DNA of 55,085 nucleotides from Nitrospirota bacterium (GCA_016212105.1 JACRHJ010000050.1:1-55085); one strand, 5' to 3'; numbered from the stretch's first letter, positions 1 through 8,211 are shown. Made by a program: numbers and translations. Notes: generated by a model not told the origin, from the sequence alone.

Positions 1-111
1 AGCCAAGAGGACATCGTGAAGAAAACCCGGTCGTTCATGAAAACACTGCAAACAAGACCACTGCACGTCAGCAGGTACTTCAAGCACGAGAAAGTAAATT
101 ACGCGGCGTGA
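1..111 (+). pseudogene. C-terminal end of an IS630-like transposase (cut by window edge)
   Basis: Frame 1 is open from the first base to a TGA at 109-111 and encodes 36 residues that end in YFKHEKVNYAA. The basic FMKTLQ segment followed by an aromatic YF and a V-x-YAA tail resembles the C-termini of IS630/Tc1-type transposases as I remember them. No catalytic DDE residue lies within this fragment, so the assignment rests on the tail alone. The 5' part lies outside the window, so I cannot tell whether the element is intact. No terminal inverted repeat was recognised just downstream. It adjoins an AT-richer orphan gene, which fits a small acquired segment. Confidence 0.45.
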
Positions 112-140
112 TTGCCCTGTTTAACCACCGGGTTAATAAC

Positions 141-461
141 ATGAATACAAAGAAATATGACATAATTTCGATAAACAACGACACCAAACGCCCAGAAAAA
201 TCCAGCAGGTTTATCAGCTACGATATTTACGATGATAATGGTAGTGTAATTGGGGATATAATTGATTACGGCCGTGACGGCCAGCCTGACTTCAAGACGC
301 TCTACGGAGACGGCAAGTCACAAAAACCGAAGGAATTTGCCGTGTGGTACGGCGGAGAGTGGCGCACGTTAATCCAAAAAGGCAAGCCTTATGGCCTCGT
401 CATCGATGGGCGTTTCAGGAGATACCACATTAAAGACAACCACGTGGTGTTAGCCGATTAG
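141..461 (+). CDS. Hypothetical 106-residue protein
   Basis: I do not recognise this protein. The ATG at 141 is preferred over an upstream alternative start at 108 because the latter overlaps the transposase-like end. The product is soluble with no signal peptide or membrane segment. It has an acidic, Asp/Gly-rich stretch (DIYDDNGSVIGDIIDYG) that resembles short beta-rich or calcium-binding-like repeats, and a basic C-terminal half with aromatic residues (FAVWYGGEWRTLIQKG). Its base composition is visibly more AT-rich than that of the neighbouring genes. Together with the adjacent IS630-like remnant this suggests recent acquisition. No partner gene lies next to it; the following gene is convergent. 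Confidence 0.55.
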   Translation: MNTKKYDIISINNDTKRPEKSSRFISYDIYDDNGSVIGDIIDYGRDGQPDFKTLYGDGKSQKPKEFAVWYGGEWRTLIQKGKPYGLVIDGRFRRYHIKDNHVVLAD

Positions 462-511
462 CGGCCATTTCCGTTGCAGCGGGAACCTATAACCAAACAT
501 TAGCCGCCCCT

Positions 512-3184
512 TCACTCCCGCCCATCCCAGTCCATAGACAAGAACACGTCCACAAGCCTCGCCTCGAAATGGCTGCCGGCCTGCGAGCGTATGAACTCGC
601 GCGTCTTCTCGACGTCCCAGGCGGGGCGGTACGGCCTGTCCGAGCGGAGCGCGTCCCAGACGTCTATGATGGCGAATATGCGCGCGGATAGAGGTATCTC
701 CTCGCCCTTTAGCCCGCGCGGGTATCCGCTCCCGTCCCATTTCTCGTGGTGGCAGTAAGGTATCTCCAGGGCGGGGCGCAGGAACTTCACCGGAGACAGG
801 AGCTTGAACGCGATGTTCGGGTGTCCCTTGATTACCTCGAACTCCTCGTCCGTCAGCTTGCCCGGCTTCAGGAGTATGCTGTCCGGCACCCCAAGCTTCC
901 CGATGTCGTGCAGGAGCGCGCCACGCCGCACGTGCACCAGCTCCTCGTCGCTCATCCCAGCCGCCTTGCAGACCCTTACCGCCATGCCGGTCACCCGGAT
1001 GCTGTGGCCCTCGGTCTCCTTGTCACGGAAATCGAGCGCGCGCGACCAGCCCTCTATCGTGGTGTCGTATGCGAGGAGCAGGTCGCTGTTCGTGCGCTCC
1101 AGCCGCTCGAACATCTCGGCGCTGTCGAGCGCTATCGCGGCCTGACCCGCGAGCGCCTCGGCGAAGTCCAGCCAGTCCTTCTCCTGTTTCAGCGTGGTGC
1201 GGTGGAATATCTCGATCACGCCCTTGACCTGCCCCTTGGCGACGAGGGGCACGCCGGCGTACGCCTCGAAACTTTCGTCTTCCAGGAGCCGCCACGGCGC
1301 CGAACCTTCGAAGGCTACTGAAACGTCCGGGATGGCGAGAGTCCTCCGCTCAAGGGCGACGCGACCCGCGAAACCCTCGCCAAGCCGCACCCTCGACAGC
1401 TCGATGCGTCCTGTATTGAACCCGCGCCCCATGGCGTATTCGAGGACCTGGCTGTGCGGGTTGAACATCAATACGCAGGCGGCGTCGACGTGCAGTTCCT
1501 TGACCGTCTGCTCAAGCAGCACGTTGAGGGTAATCCTGAGGTCGAGGCTGCCGCTTATCGTCGTGTCTATGAACCGCAGGGAGGCAAGGTGCTCCATGTC
1601 CCGCTTAATCTTCTCCTCCGCCTGCTTCCGTTCGGTGACGTTGTCGAAGACCACCACAAAATACTTGTGCGCTGTGCTGTAGGAGGAGATGGAGAACCAT
1701 TTCCCCATCTGCTTTATCTCTATCTCGAACCTCTCGGGCAGGCCCGTGAGGGCGACCCTTCCGTATATGTCGAAAAGCTCAGGGTTGGACTCCCTGATAC
1801 CCGGTATAGCCTCGGTTACCCTCCTGCCCGTCACGTCTTCAAGGCCCGTCAGCCTGCCGAATGCGGGGTTGACGTCAATATAGACGAAGTCCACCGGGTG
1901 GCCGCCGTCGTCGTATATCATCTTGCAGTACGCGAACCCGGAGGACATGTTCTCGAAAAGGGAGCGGTATTTCGACTCGCTTTTTTTGAGGTTGTCCTCG
2001 ACGAGGAATTTTGCCAGCGCCACGGCAAGGTAGTCCGCAAGCCTTTCCCACAGCGCGATGCGTTCCCGGGAGAACATCCCCTTCCGCTGGTCGTTCAGCT
2101 GGAGCAGGCCTATCGTGTTCACGCCTAAGTGGAGCGGCAGTAGCGCGACCGACTCGTACCCCTCCCCGTTGCAACGGTTCCGTGTCCGGCTCTGCCTGTC
2201 CGCCTCGGTAGTCGTCGCGAGCAGCTCCGTCGTGCAGTTCGTCCAGAAGCTCCCGCGGCCCGTGAAGAACGGCTTGGACGGGTCATACCGCCCGCATATC
2301 ACGTTCCCGCACATGCATTCGAGAACCGGGTTGCCGGAGGCGTCCCGGATTATCTCGCCCGCCCTGTCCCTCAGGCAGAGCGAGTTCTCTATCTTGACGA
2401 AGGCATTGGGGAACCCCCGCGCCTCGAAGTACGGGTAGTCGTCGCCCTCCTTCAGTCGCACCCCTACGGCCGTGCAGCCTGACTGCTCCTGGAAGAACAC
2501 GGCGGCGACCCTGATGAGGTCTTCGGTCCCCACGCTCTGGTTCACCAGCCTCAGGAACTCTACCGTTATCTCGCGCTCCCTCTCGGCAAGCCGCCGCTCC
2601 GTGATGTCCATCAGCGTGCCGATTACTGCCGGGCTGTTGTGGCGCTCCGTGAGGCTGCCTATAATTTCGAGGTTTATCTGGGCCCCGTCCTTCCGCGCGC
2701 ACCTTACCTGCCTGGTGATGGTCTTGGCCTCGCCTCTCAGGAGCGTCTCGACGCTGTCCTCGATGGTCCGGCGGTCTTCCTCCAGGAAAAGCATCTCAAG
2801 GGGGCTGTCGCTGCCCGATAGTTCCTCCCGGGAATAGCCGGTTATCTCCTCTATGAGCGGGTTGACGTAAACGACCCGGCCGGCCTGGAAGACATAAACG
2901 CCGACCTGCGACCCTTCCGCAAGGGAACGGAACATGGACTCCGACTTCCGCAGGGCGTCCTCGGTCTTGACGAACATGTATATTATCGGCGAGACAAGGA
3001 TTGCGAGAAACGCGGTGTCAAGCACGCTTTCCAGCAACTCGTACTTCGATACGCCAAGCATGGGGAACACCTGCATGATCGTGAACTCGGCGCCGGCTAT
3101 CATGGACAGCAGGAACACGAACCTCGCGCGTCCGCCCATGCGGGTGTAAAGGGCACTCTTGGATGCGTCCGTTGAAATCTTCAT
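512..3184 (-). CDS. Membrane sensor phosphodiesterase, PAS-GAF-PAS-GAF-HD-GYP
   Basis: This 890-residue protein is predicted to hydrolyse cyclic di-GMP. Two hydrophobic helices (about 21-43 and 52-72) anchor it in the inner membrane. They are followed by a PAS domain (80-200), a GAF domain (205-395), a second PAS (400-520), a second GAF (530-690) and a C-terminal HD-GYP domain (705-885). The HD pair is H759-D760 within HDIGKLG, and the signature HHEKWDGSGYP lies at 812-822, so the metal site looks intact. GAF1 holds an unusual cysteine group (C270, C290, C292, C297, C317). No receiver domain is present. An extended -10 element places transcription initiation almost on the ATG. The gene is divergent from the secreted Cache protein gene, which could be a functional partner. 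Confidence 0.92.
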   Translation of the reverse strand: MKISTDASKSALYTRMGGRARFVFLLSMIAGAEFTIMQVFPMLGVSKYELLESVLDTAFLAILVSPIIYMFVKTEDALRKSESMFRSLAEGSQVGVYVFQAGRVVYVNPLIEEITGYSREELSGSDSPLEMLFLEEDRRTIEDSVETLLRGEAKTITRQVRCARKDGAQINLEIIGSLTERHNSPAVIGTLMDITERRLAEREREITVEFLRLVNQSVGTEDLIRVAAVFFQEQSGCTAVGVRLKEGDDYPYFEARGFPNAFVKIENSLCLRDRAGEIIRDASGNPVLECMCGNVICGRYDPSKPFFTGRGSFWTNCTTELLATTTEADRQSRTRNRCNGEGYESVALLPLHLGVNTIGLLQLNDQRKGMFSRERIALWERLADYLAVALAKFLVEDNLKKSESKYRSLFENMSSGFAYCKMIYDDGGHPVDFVYIDVNPAFGRLTGLEDVTGRRVTEAIPGIRESNPELFDIYGRVALTGLPERFEIEIKQMGKWFSISSYSTAHKYFVVVFDNVTERKQAEEKIKRDMEHLASLRFIDTTISGSLDLRITLNVLLEQTVKELHVDAACVLMFNPHSQVLEYAMGRGFNTGRIELSRVRLGEGFAGRVALERRTLAIPDVSVAFEGSAPWRLLEDESFEAYAGVPLVAKGQVKGVIEIFHRTTLKQEKDWLDFAEALAGQAAIALDSAEMFERLERTNSDLLLAYDTTIEGWSRALDFRDKETEGHSIRVTGMAVRVCKAAGMSDEELVHVRRGALLHDIGKLGVPDSILLKPGKLTDEEFEVIKGHPNIAFKLLSPVKFLRPALEIPYCHHEKWDGSGYPRGLKGEEIPLSARIFAIIDVWDALRSDRPYRPAWDVEKTREFIRSQAGSHFEARLVDVFLSMDWDGRE

Positions 3185-3190
3185 TGTATT

Positions 3191-3199
3191 AATATACCA
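3191..3199 (-). promoter_or_regulatory. Extended -10 promoter of the HD-GYP gene
   Basis: On the minus strand a TGG-TATATT extended -10 element ends 6 bases before the ATG at 3184. The expected start of transcription falls on or next to the start codon. No Shine-Dalgarno sequence precedes that ATG or the next in-frame ATG (codon 16). No good -35 hexamer was found, as is common for extended -10 promoters. Confidence 0.35.
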
Positions 3200-3255
3200 T
3201 ATCCATGAAATTGCGCCTGATAATTATTCCGGTTTGCGCATTATTTCCTCGCACG

Positions 3256-3264
3256 TGCTATACT
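3256..3264 (+). promoter_or_regulatory. Extended -10 promoter of the Cache protein gene
   Basis: A TGC-TATACT extended -10 element reads towards the Cache gene. Transcription would start near 3271, leaving a leader of about 60 nt that carries a strong AAGGAGG ribosome binding site just upstream of the ATG at 3332. Confidence 0.45.
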
Positions 3265-3331
3265 GACTTCTATCCTGGCCTTCCGTAAGACTAAAGACAT
3301 CCCCCGTGTATCCTGTATTCAAGGAGGCGTC

Positions 3332-4102
3332 ATGAAGACCTTATCTGCACTGATAATCTCCGCGATAGTCCTATCCATGTCCGCACTGCCCGCGTTCTCC
3401 GACGAAACGGCGCTTACCCACGAGGCCTGCATGAAGCCTCTCGTGTCCGCATTCGCCGCGCTCTCGGACGAGCACATAAAATCCGTCCAGAGGGGACTGC
3501 ACATGCTCGCGGACACAAACGAGGCGAAGAGCGGGGACTGGGAGAGGATGAAGGGCCCGCTCGCGGACTTCAGCGGAAGCGGCATAACCGTCGCGGCGGT
3601 ATGGTTCGCCAACCCCGACGGGTCGTACTTCACCGTCGCCGAGGGGCTGACAGGCCTGAACATCTCCGACAGGGCGTACTTCACCGGCCTGATGGAGGGC
3701 AAGGACGCAGTGGGCAGCCTCGTTATAAGCAAGTCCACCGGGAAGCGCTCCACCGTCGTCGCGGTGCCGGTCATAAAGGACGGCGGGGTCGTGGGCGCGC
3801 TCGGGGCGTCTATGTCCGTCGAGGAGATGAGCAGGATGCTGGGCGACGACATGGGCCTGCCGGACAACATGGTATTCTACGCGCTCGACAAAGACGGCCA
3901 GTCCTCGCTTCACAAGAACGCTGACCTGCTGTTTGCCTACCCGTCCGACATGGGCAGCGAGTCTCTGGACGAGGCGCTGAAGCAGATGATGTCCGAGCCG
4001 GAAGGGGTTGTGCGGTACGAGTTCCGGGGAAAGAAGACGGTGTTCTTCAAGCGGTCGACGTACACGGACTGGGTATATGCGGTGGGCGTGGTAGGAAAAT
4101 AA
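3332..4102 (+). CDS. Secreted single Cache-domain protein
   Basis: This 256-residue protein has a clear Sec signal peptide (about residues 1-23, ending ALPAFS) and is otherwise soluble. The mature part has a Cache/PDC-type sensory fold, shown by a region around 85-150 with the pattern VWFANPDGSYFTVAEG, ISDRAYF and GSLVISKSTGKRS followed by VAVPVI and GVVGALGASM. Such domains usually form the periplasmic ligand-binding part of chemoreceptors and sensor kinases. Here no transmembrane helix or signalling domain follows, so it would be a free periplasmic binding protein. It starts from ATG with a perfect AAGGAGG 5 bases upstream and ends before a strong hairpin terminator. It is divergent from the HD-GYP sensor and might feed it, but no sequence evidence proves an interaction. 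Confidence 0.8.
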   Translation: MKTLSALIISAIVLSMSALPAFSDETALTHEACMKPLVSAFAALSDEHIKSVQRGLHMLADTNEAKSGDWERMKGPLADFSGSGITVAAVWFANPDGSYFTVAEGLTGLNISDRAYFTGLMEGKDAVGSLVISKSTGKRSTVVAVPVIKDGGVVGALGASMSVEEMSRMLGDDMGLPDNMVFYALDKDGQSSLHKNADLLFAYPSDMGSESLDEALKQMMSEPEGVVRYEFRGKKTVFFKRSTYTDWVYAVGVVGK

Positions 4103-4132
4103 ACAGCGAGGCAGCACGCGGTACAAATAAAA

Positions 4133-4164
4133 AAGGCCAGGATTTCTCCTGGCCTTGCTTTTTT
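4133..4164. terminator. Bidirectional rho-independent terminator
   Basis: A perfect 10-bp stem (AAGGCCAGGA / TCCTGGCCTT, loop TTTC) is followed by a T-run on the plus strand and an A-rich stretch on the other side that gives a T-run on the minus strand. It serves the Cache gene (+) and the tRNA-Asp gene (-). Confidence 0.85.
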
Positions 4165-4167
4165 ACA

Positions 4168-4244
4168 TGGCGGGGACGACGAGACTCGAACTCGCGACCT
4201 CCTACGTGACAGGCAGGCGCTCTAACCGACTGAGCTACGTCCCC
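4168..4244 (-). tRNA. tRNA-Asp (anticodon GTC)
   Basis: The minus strand folds as a complete cloverleaf. The acceptor stem pairs GGGGACG with CGTCCCC, the D arm contains GCTCAGTCGGTTAGAGC, the anticodon loop is CTGTCAC with anticodon GTC, and the T arm contains GTTCGAGTC. The gene encodes discriminator G and a templated CCA (4168-4170). The bidirectional terminator at 4133-4164 lies immediately downstream. Confidence 0.95.
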
Positions 4245-4500
4245 ATTAAAAGCTCGTATTTTATACTACAAAAGCGCGCCGGAGTCAACTGGTTTTTGAG
4301 GGAGCCGGAAATATTAATCCGGCGGTTACTTCCTGGACCCCGTGTCAAGCACGGGGCGACACACAACTGACCGTCATTCCCGCCCCGGCATTCGAGATAC
4401 CGGGGTATACTCCAGCGGTAAACCCTGTGACTTTCTCTCGCATTGCCTGATTAGCCGGTTCGCGGATACAATTGAGATGTGGCACGTAATCGCGGCGGTT
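4245..4500. other. Intergenic stretch without a gene
   Basis: No open frame with coding character is present. The stretch holds a CCCCGTGTCAAGCACGGGG palindrome near 4338-4356 and a GTCATTCCCGCCCCGG element. Both resemble the dispersed palindromic repeats seen in the other gaps of the window. Confidence 0.5.
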
Positions 4501-5115
4501 TTACGGTATCCTCCACAAGACCTGAATCACACCGCCCTCCTGAAGCCTCGCGATAAGATACGAAACCGGTATCACGAGCAGGAAGACGCTCGCGTCGAGC
4601 AGGTTCTTCATGAATATGCCCGGCGCAACGCCGGTCGTCCCGCCGAGCGACAGGCCGGTCAGCTTGGGGAAAAACGCCGGTGTGGTCTCCCTGTAACGCC
4701 TGAACTCGTCGCCGAAGATGCCCTCCAGCCGCTTCTCCTCGGACTTTATGACGCGCGGGTAATACCATGCGAAGACGGGCGCGTATATGCCGAGCAGGAC
4801 GACGTTCCCGAGCGACATGCACGCGCCGATCCCGGCTATGAACGAGAACAGGTACAGCGGGTTCCGGCATATGGAGTACGGCCCGCCCCGGACCAGCTCG
4901 GCGTTCTTCCTGCCGCCGATGTAGAGCGTCGCCCACATCCGGCCGGCCGCGCCCGCGACGATGAGCAGCGCGCCGCCCCAGTCGAATATCATGTCCACCG
5001 TGCTGCACTCCGCCCAGCTATGCCTCGTGAACACCGCGAACAGCAGGGCAAGCACGAGGAATATCGCGGTCAGCGCCCTGCGCTTCTTCTCGAAAAAACT
5101 GAACGTCTCTTTCAT
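4501..5115 (-). CDS. Isoprenylcysteine carboxyl methyltransferase-like membrane protein
   Basis: This 204-residue integral membrane protein belongs to the ICMT / phospholipid methyltransferase-like family (SAM-dependent). Hydrophobic segments lie near 14-30, 43-62, 95-125 and 165-190. The family signature is present as GGPYSICRNPLYLFSFI (about 77-93), followed by the second motif EEKRLEGIFGDEFRRYRETTPAFFP (about 127-151), whose Glu and Arg/Tyr residues contribute to SAM binding in characterised relatives. The true substrate cannot be named, since bacterial members methylate varied lipids or prenyl thiols. The start is the ATG at 5115. No co-directional neighbour lies close enough to suggest an operon; the gaps on both sides hold palindromic repeats. 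Confidence 0.8.
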   Translation of the reverse strand: MKETFSFFEKKRRALTAIFLVLALLFAVFTRHSWAECSTVDMIFDWGGALLIVAGAAGRMWATLYIGGRKNAELVRGGPYSICRNPLYLFSFIAGIGACMSLGNVVLLGIYAPVFAWYYPRVIKSEEKRLEGIFGDEFRRYRETTPAFFPKLTGLSLGGTTGVAPGIFMKNLLDASVFLLVIPVSYLIARLQEGGVIQVLWRIP

Positions 5116-5117
5116 GG

Positions 5118-5272
5118 GTATCCTTGTAGAAAACCAACCCCCACCCCAGCCCTCCCCCTGTGAAGGGGGCGGGAGATTGGTGGCGACCAGGTTTATTTAT
5201 ATTAACTGCTTCAACCAATCTTCCCCTCCCTTCACAGGGAGGGGATAAGAGGGAAGGGTTGGCTTGCGTTAT
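5118..5272. repeat. Intergenic GC-rich palindromic repeats (CCCTCCCC family)
   Basis: Two elements of the form CCCTCCCCCTGTGAAGGGGG and CCCCTCCCTTCACAGGGAGG occur in inverted orientation around a short spacer. The same family recurs near 6690-6740, 6850-6960, 8380-8560, 10075-10115 and 42490-42620. Confidence 0.7.
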
Positions 5273-5273
5273 A

Positions 5274-6653
5274 CTATTCGTGGCTCCCGCCCACGACTAT
5301 ATCGTCTATGAGGAGCGTCGGCTGGGCGTCCGAGACCGGGGCCCCCTGCCCGTCCTTGCCGCATGTGCCTATGGCAAAGCCGAGGTCGGTGCCGACCATG
5401 CTGATACCCATGAGCACGTTCGGGCCGTTGCCGACGAGCGTCGCGCCCCTGACCGGCTCGCCGACGACGCCGTCCTCTATCAGGTACCCCTCGCCGACCT
5501 CGAACACGAAGTCGCCGTTCACCGTGTTCACCTGGCCGCCGCCCATCTTCTTCACCAGAAGCCCCTTCCCGCAGGAGCGTATAACCTCCGCCGGGTTGGA
5601 TGTCCCCGGAGCTATCATTGTGTTCGTCATCCTCGGGATTGGACGGGAGGTGTAGGACTCCCGTCTGCCGTTACCGGTCGAGACGACGCCGTCCTTCATC
5701 GCGGTCAGCCGGTCGTACATGTAGCCTTTCAGCACGCCGTCCTCCACAAGCACCGTCTTCCGCGCGGGCGTGCCCTCCCCGTCGAAACGGTACGAGCCGC
5801 GCCTGCCGGGAATCGTCGGGTCGTCTATGACGGTCACGAGCGGGGAGCCCACCTGCCGGCCGACCTTCCCGGCATATACCGAGAGGCCGTTCTGGGCGAG
5901 GTCCGCCTCCAGGCCGTGGCCTACCGCCTCGTGCACCATCGTGCCGCCCGCCTCGGAGGATATGACCACCGGCATCCGCCCGCCGGGCGCCTTCCTTGCG
6001 GTCAGCATCATCACAGCGCGCTTTGCCGCCTGGAGCCCGATGTCGTCCGCGGGCCGCTCCGAAAAAAGCTCGAAGCCTATGTTCCCGCCGGCGGACTCGT
6101 ACCCGGTCTGGACGTTCGCGCCGTCACGCGCGACCGCGTTCACGGCCGATACCGTGTAGTACCGCCTGTCCTGGGCTATGGTCCCGTCGGAGCAGGCGAC
6201 CGTCACGTCCTGCATCGCGTCCCGGTATATCACCGTGACCTGGGACACCCGCTTGTCGTACGCGCGCGCGGCCCTGTCGGCGTCCTTCACCAGGGCGAGC
6301 TTCCTCTCGACCGCGACCAGCTCCGGCGGCTCGACTATGGTAAACTCCACGGAGGGCCGGAGTACCCGCATGTCGAGCGTAACGTCCCTGCCCGTCTCGC
6401 CGCAGGCGCGCGCGACCTTGCCCGCGAGGTCAAGGAGCGACTTCCCGGTCAGGTCGTTCGTGTATGCGTACACCGTCCTTAGGCCGATGATGACGCGGAT
6501 GCCCGCGCCGGACTCGACGCCGGTCAGCACCTTCTCGACCTTGCCGCCCTCGACGACGATGGAAGTCGGGCGCGTGTTCTCGATGTACAGGTCGGCGTAC
6601 TCGCCGCCCTCGGCCAGCGCGGCCTTTATGATTTTTGCGTAGTCGATGTTCAA
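5274..6653 (-). CDS. tldD: TldD-type metalloprotease
   Basis: This 459-residue protein is TldD, the larger partner of the TldD/TldE metalloprotease that trims unfolded or leader peptides (for example CcdA or microcin precursors in E. coli). The active-site region AGGTMVHEAVGHGLEADLAQ carries the HExxxH zinc motif. Further family landmarks are PTIPGRRGSYRFDGEG, GRRESYTSRPIPRMTN and the C-terminal GISMVGTDLGFAIGTCGKDGQ. An in-frame ATG lies far upstream at 6860, but that extension translates a palindromic repeat. I choose the TTG at 6653, which has a GGTGGGGG run about 7 bases upstream and gives the usual N-terminus and length (E. coli 481). The usual partner TldE/PmbA is not in this window. 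Confidence 0.92.
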   Translation of the reverse strand: MNIDYAKIIKAALAEGGEYADLYIENTRPTSIVVEGGKVEKVLTGVESGAGIRVIIGLRTVYAYTNDLTGKSLLDLAGKVARACGETGRDVTLDMRVLRPSVEFTIVEPPELVAVERKLALVKDADRAARAYDKRVSQVTVIYRDAMQDVTVACSDGTIAQDRRYYTVSAVNAVARDGANVQTGYESAGGNIGFELFSERPADDIGLQAAKRAVMMLTARKAPGGRMPVVISSEAGGTMVHEAVGHGLEADLAQNGLSVYAGKVGRQVGSPLVTVIDDPTIPGRRGSYRFDGEGTPARKTVLVEDGVLKGYMYDRLTAMKDGVVSTGNGRRESYTSRPIPRMTNTMIAPGTSNPAEVIRSCGKGLLVKKMGGGQVNTVNGDFVFEVGEGYLIEDGVVGEPVRGATLVGNGPNVLMGISMVGTDLGFAIGTCGKDGQGAPVSDAQPTLLIDDIVVGGSHE

Positions 6654-6654
6654 G

Positions 6655-6972
6655 AAGATACCCCCACCAGATTCTACCCTCACTCCCCCGCTCTGCCTCC
6701 CCTCCCCTTGCGGGAGGGGACTGAGGGGAGGGGGATAAGGTGTGGTATTGTAGCATAACGGGGCGGGCCGCGGAAAGCACAAAACGCGGCTGCGGCTTCC
6801 GGCATCGGAGCGGCTTTTGTGATACCATTTATGGTATCGGCGGGATTTAACCCTCCCCATATTCCCTCCCCCTATAGGGGGGAGGGCAGGGTGAGGGTGT
6901 AATCCGTACGCTTTTTTTCACCCTCCCCTTAATCCCCTCCCCTCAAGGGAGGGGAGAAGCAGGTGGCCGCAT
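6655..6972. repeat. Cluster of GC-rich palindromic repeats between tldD and the kinase gene
   Basis: Several CCCTCCCC...GGGGAGGG hairpin elements are packed in the roughly 320-bp gap, at about 6685-6742 and 6850-6956. No coding signal is seen. The TldD leader and the ribosome binding site of the kinase gene (AGGTGG before 6973) lie at its edges. Confidence 0.65.
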
Positions 6973-7515
6973 ATGACGCAACAAGGCTGTGCGTTCTGGC
7001 TGACGGGGCTGCCCGGCTCGGGGAAGTCCACGCTCGCGCTCGCAGTGAAAGAAGCGTTCCCGGACGTCTTGGTGCTCTCCATGGACGAGCTGCGGAAGGT
7101 CGTCACTCCGGAGCCGACGTACAGCGACGAGGAGCGCGAGCGCCTGTACATGGCGCTCGCCTACACCGCGTGGATGCTGACTGCCGAAGGCCATGACGTG
7201 GTGATTGACGCCACCGCGAACAGGCGGCGCTGGCGGGACGCGGCGCGCGTTCTCATCCCGGACTTTCACGAGGTGTATGTGAAATGTCCGCTTGATGTCT
7301 CGCGCGGACGGGAGGCGGGGCGGGTGGACACGCATGGGGCCCCCTCCGGTATTTACGAGAAGGCGGGCGCGGGTGCGCCGGTGCCCGGGGTGAACGTCCC
7401 CTACGAGGAGCCGGAGCGTCCGGAGCTGGTCGTCGATACTGGCGTGCTTACGCCGGACGAGGCAGGGGCGAGGCTTGTTGGGTATGTGGGGATGGGGAGG
7501 ATGCGAGGGAAATAG
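6973..7515 (+). CDS. Adenylylsulfate kinase-like P-loop kinase
   Basis: This 180-residue soluble protein carries a Walker A motif GLPGSGKST at about residues 11-19. It also has the C-terminal APS-kinase signature APSGIYEKA...GVNVPYEEPE (about 117-141). The family phosphorylates adenylylsulfate to PAPS. Central motifs are divergent: the usual DGDNIR loop reads SMDELRK, and the ENIRR helix is replaced by DEERERLYMALAY. The substrate is therefore uncertain, and a general small-molecule kinase is possible. It stands alone between repeat-filled gaps. No ATP sulfurylase is adjacent, although the window also contains the dissimilatory APS reductase gene aprA. Confidence 0.75.
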   Translation: MTQQGCAFWLTGLPGSGKSTLALAVKEAFPDVLVLSMDELRKVVTPEPTYSDEERERLYMALAYTAWMLTAEGHDVVIDATANRRRWRDAARVLIPDFHEVYVKCPLDVSRGREAGRVDTHGAPSGIYEKAGAGAPVPGVNVPYEEPERPELVVDTGVLTPDEAGARLVGYVGMGRMRGK

Positions 7516-7528
7516 ACGCTTCCACCAC

Positions 7529-7558
7529 AAAAAAGGCCTGGGTAAATGGCCCAAGCCT
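7529..7558 (-). terminator. Terminator of the universal stress protein gene
   Basis: On the minus strand a stem of AGGCTTGGG paired with CCCAGGCCT (one mismatch, loop about 7 nt) is followed by TTTTTT. It lies about 90 bp beyond the usp stop and also sits just after the convergent kinase gene. Confidence 0.6.
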
Positions 7559-7648
7559 CTCTTAAAGATAACCTTGAATCAGAAATAACACAAATGGCTC
7601 CGCTACCCGGCGGGGCAGCTCCATTTACCCACACGAAAACCAAAAAAC

Positions 7649-8134
7649 CTACGCAGCCTTCGCCGCCCCAGCCTTCTTCGTGAACAGGTGGCTCCTCGTG
7701 ACGATCACGTCGCAGGGCGCGCCGTCCACCAGCTTGTCTATGTTCCTGCCGAACAGGAACCTCTCCATCTTGCTCTCCTCGTGGTGTCCGAGCACCATAA
7801 GGTCTATCTCTTCCTTATGCGCCACGCGGAGGATAGCCTTGACCGGGTCCTCGTCCTCGACGTTAATCTCCTTGACGTCCACCGAGACCTTCAGGAGCCG
7901 CATCTCCTTCCTGACGAACTCGTCCAGCTTCTTTATCGCGTCCAGCCTCTCCTTCTCCAGGTCCTTGGGGAAGAGTATGCCGCCCACGCTGTGGAACATC
8001 CTCGGCGGCGTCTTGTACACGTTCATCACGTAGAGTTTCGCGTCGAACGCGGACGCGAGGGTAGCGGCCGTCCTTATCGCCTTCTTCGAAGACGGCGCGA
8101 AGCTTATCGGCACCAGTATCCTGTTCAGGTCCAT
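7649..8134 (-). CDS. Universal stress protein (UspA family)
   Basis: This 161-residue cytoplasmic protein has the single Usp fold. The N-terminal strand is NRILVPISFAPSSKKAI, and the C-terminal motif region reads DLMVLGHHEESKMERFLFGRNIDKLV. ATP-binding Usp proteins show G-x2-G-x9-G-S/T. Here the second Gly is missing and the final G-S/T is G-R, so it probably belongs to the non-ATP-binding class. The start ATG at 8134 has a GAGGGAGG ribosome binding site. Transcription is expected from a near-consensus promoter at 8183-8211, with two palindromes in the early transcribed region that may be operator sites. Confidence 0.9.
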   Translation of the reverse strand: MDLNRILVPISFAPSSKKAIRTAATLASAFDAKLYVMNVYKTPPRMFHSVGGILFPKDLEKERLDAIKKLDEFVRKEMRLLKVSVDVKEINVEDEDPVKAILRVAHKEEIDLMVLGHHEESKMERFLFGRNIDKLVDGAPCDVIVTRSHLFTKKAGAAKAA

Positions 8135-8151
8135 AACCCACCTCCCTCATG

Positions 8152-8182
8152 CATGAGTGTTACGCTCATGAATCTTGATTCA
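8152..8182 (-). promoter_or_regulatory. Two palindromes in the usp leader (candidate operators)
   Basis: CATGAG-7-CTCATG (8152-8170) and TGAATC-2-GATTCA (8169-8182) lie between the -10 box and the usp ribosome binding site. Their position immediately downstream of the -10 element suits a repressor site or a leader hairpin. Confidence 0.45.
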
Positions 8183-8211
8183 AGTATACCACCGGGATGG
8201 TGGAGTGGCAA
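8183..8211 (-). promoter_or_regulatory. Sigma70-type promoter of usp
   Basis: The minus strand has TTGCCA (8206-8211), a 17-bp spacer and TATACT (8183-8188). The transcript would begin near 8176, inside the TGAATC palindrome. Confidence 0.65.
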
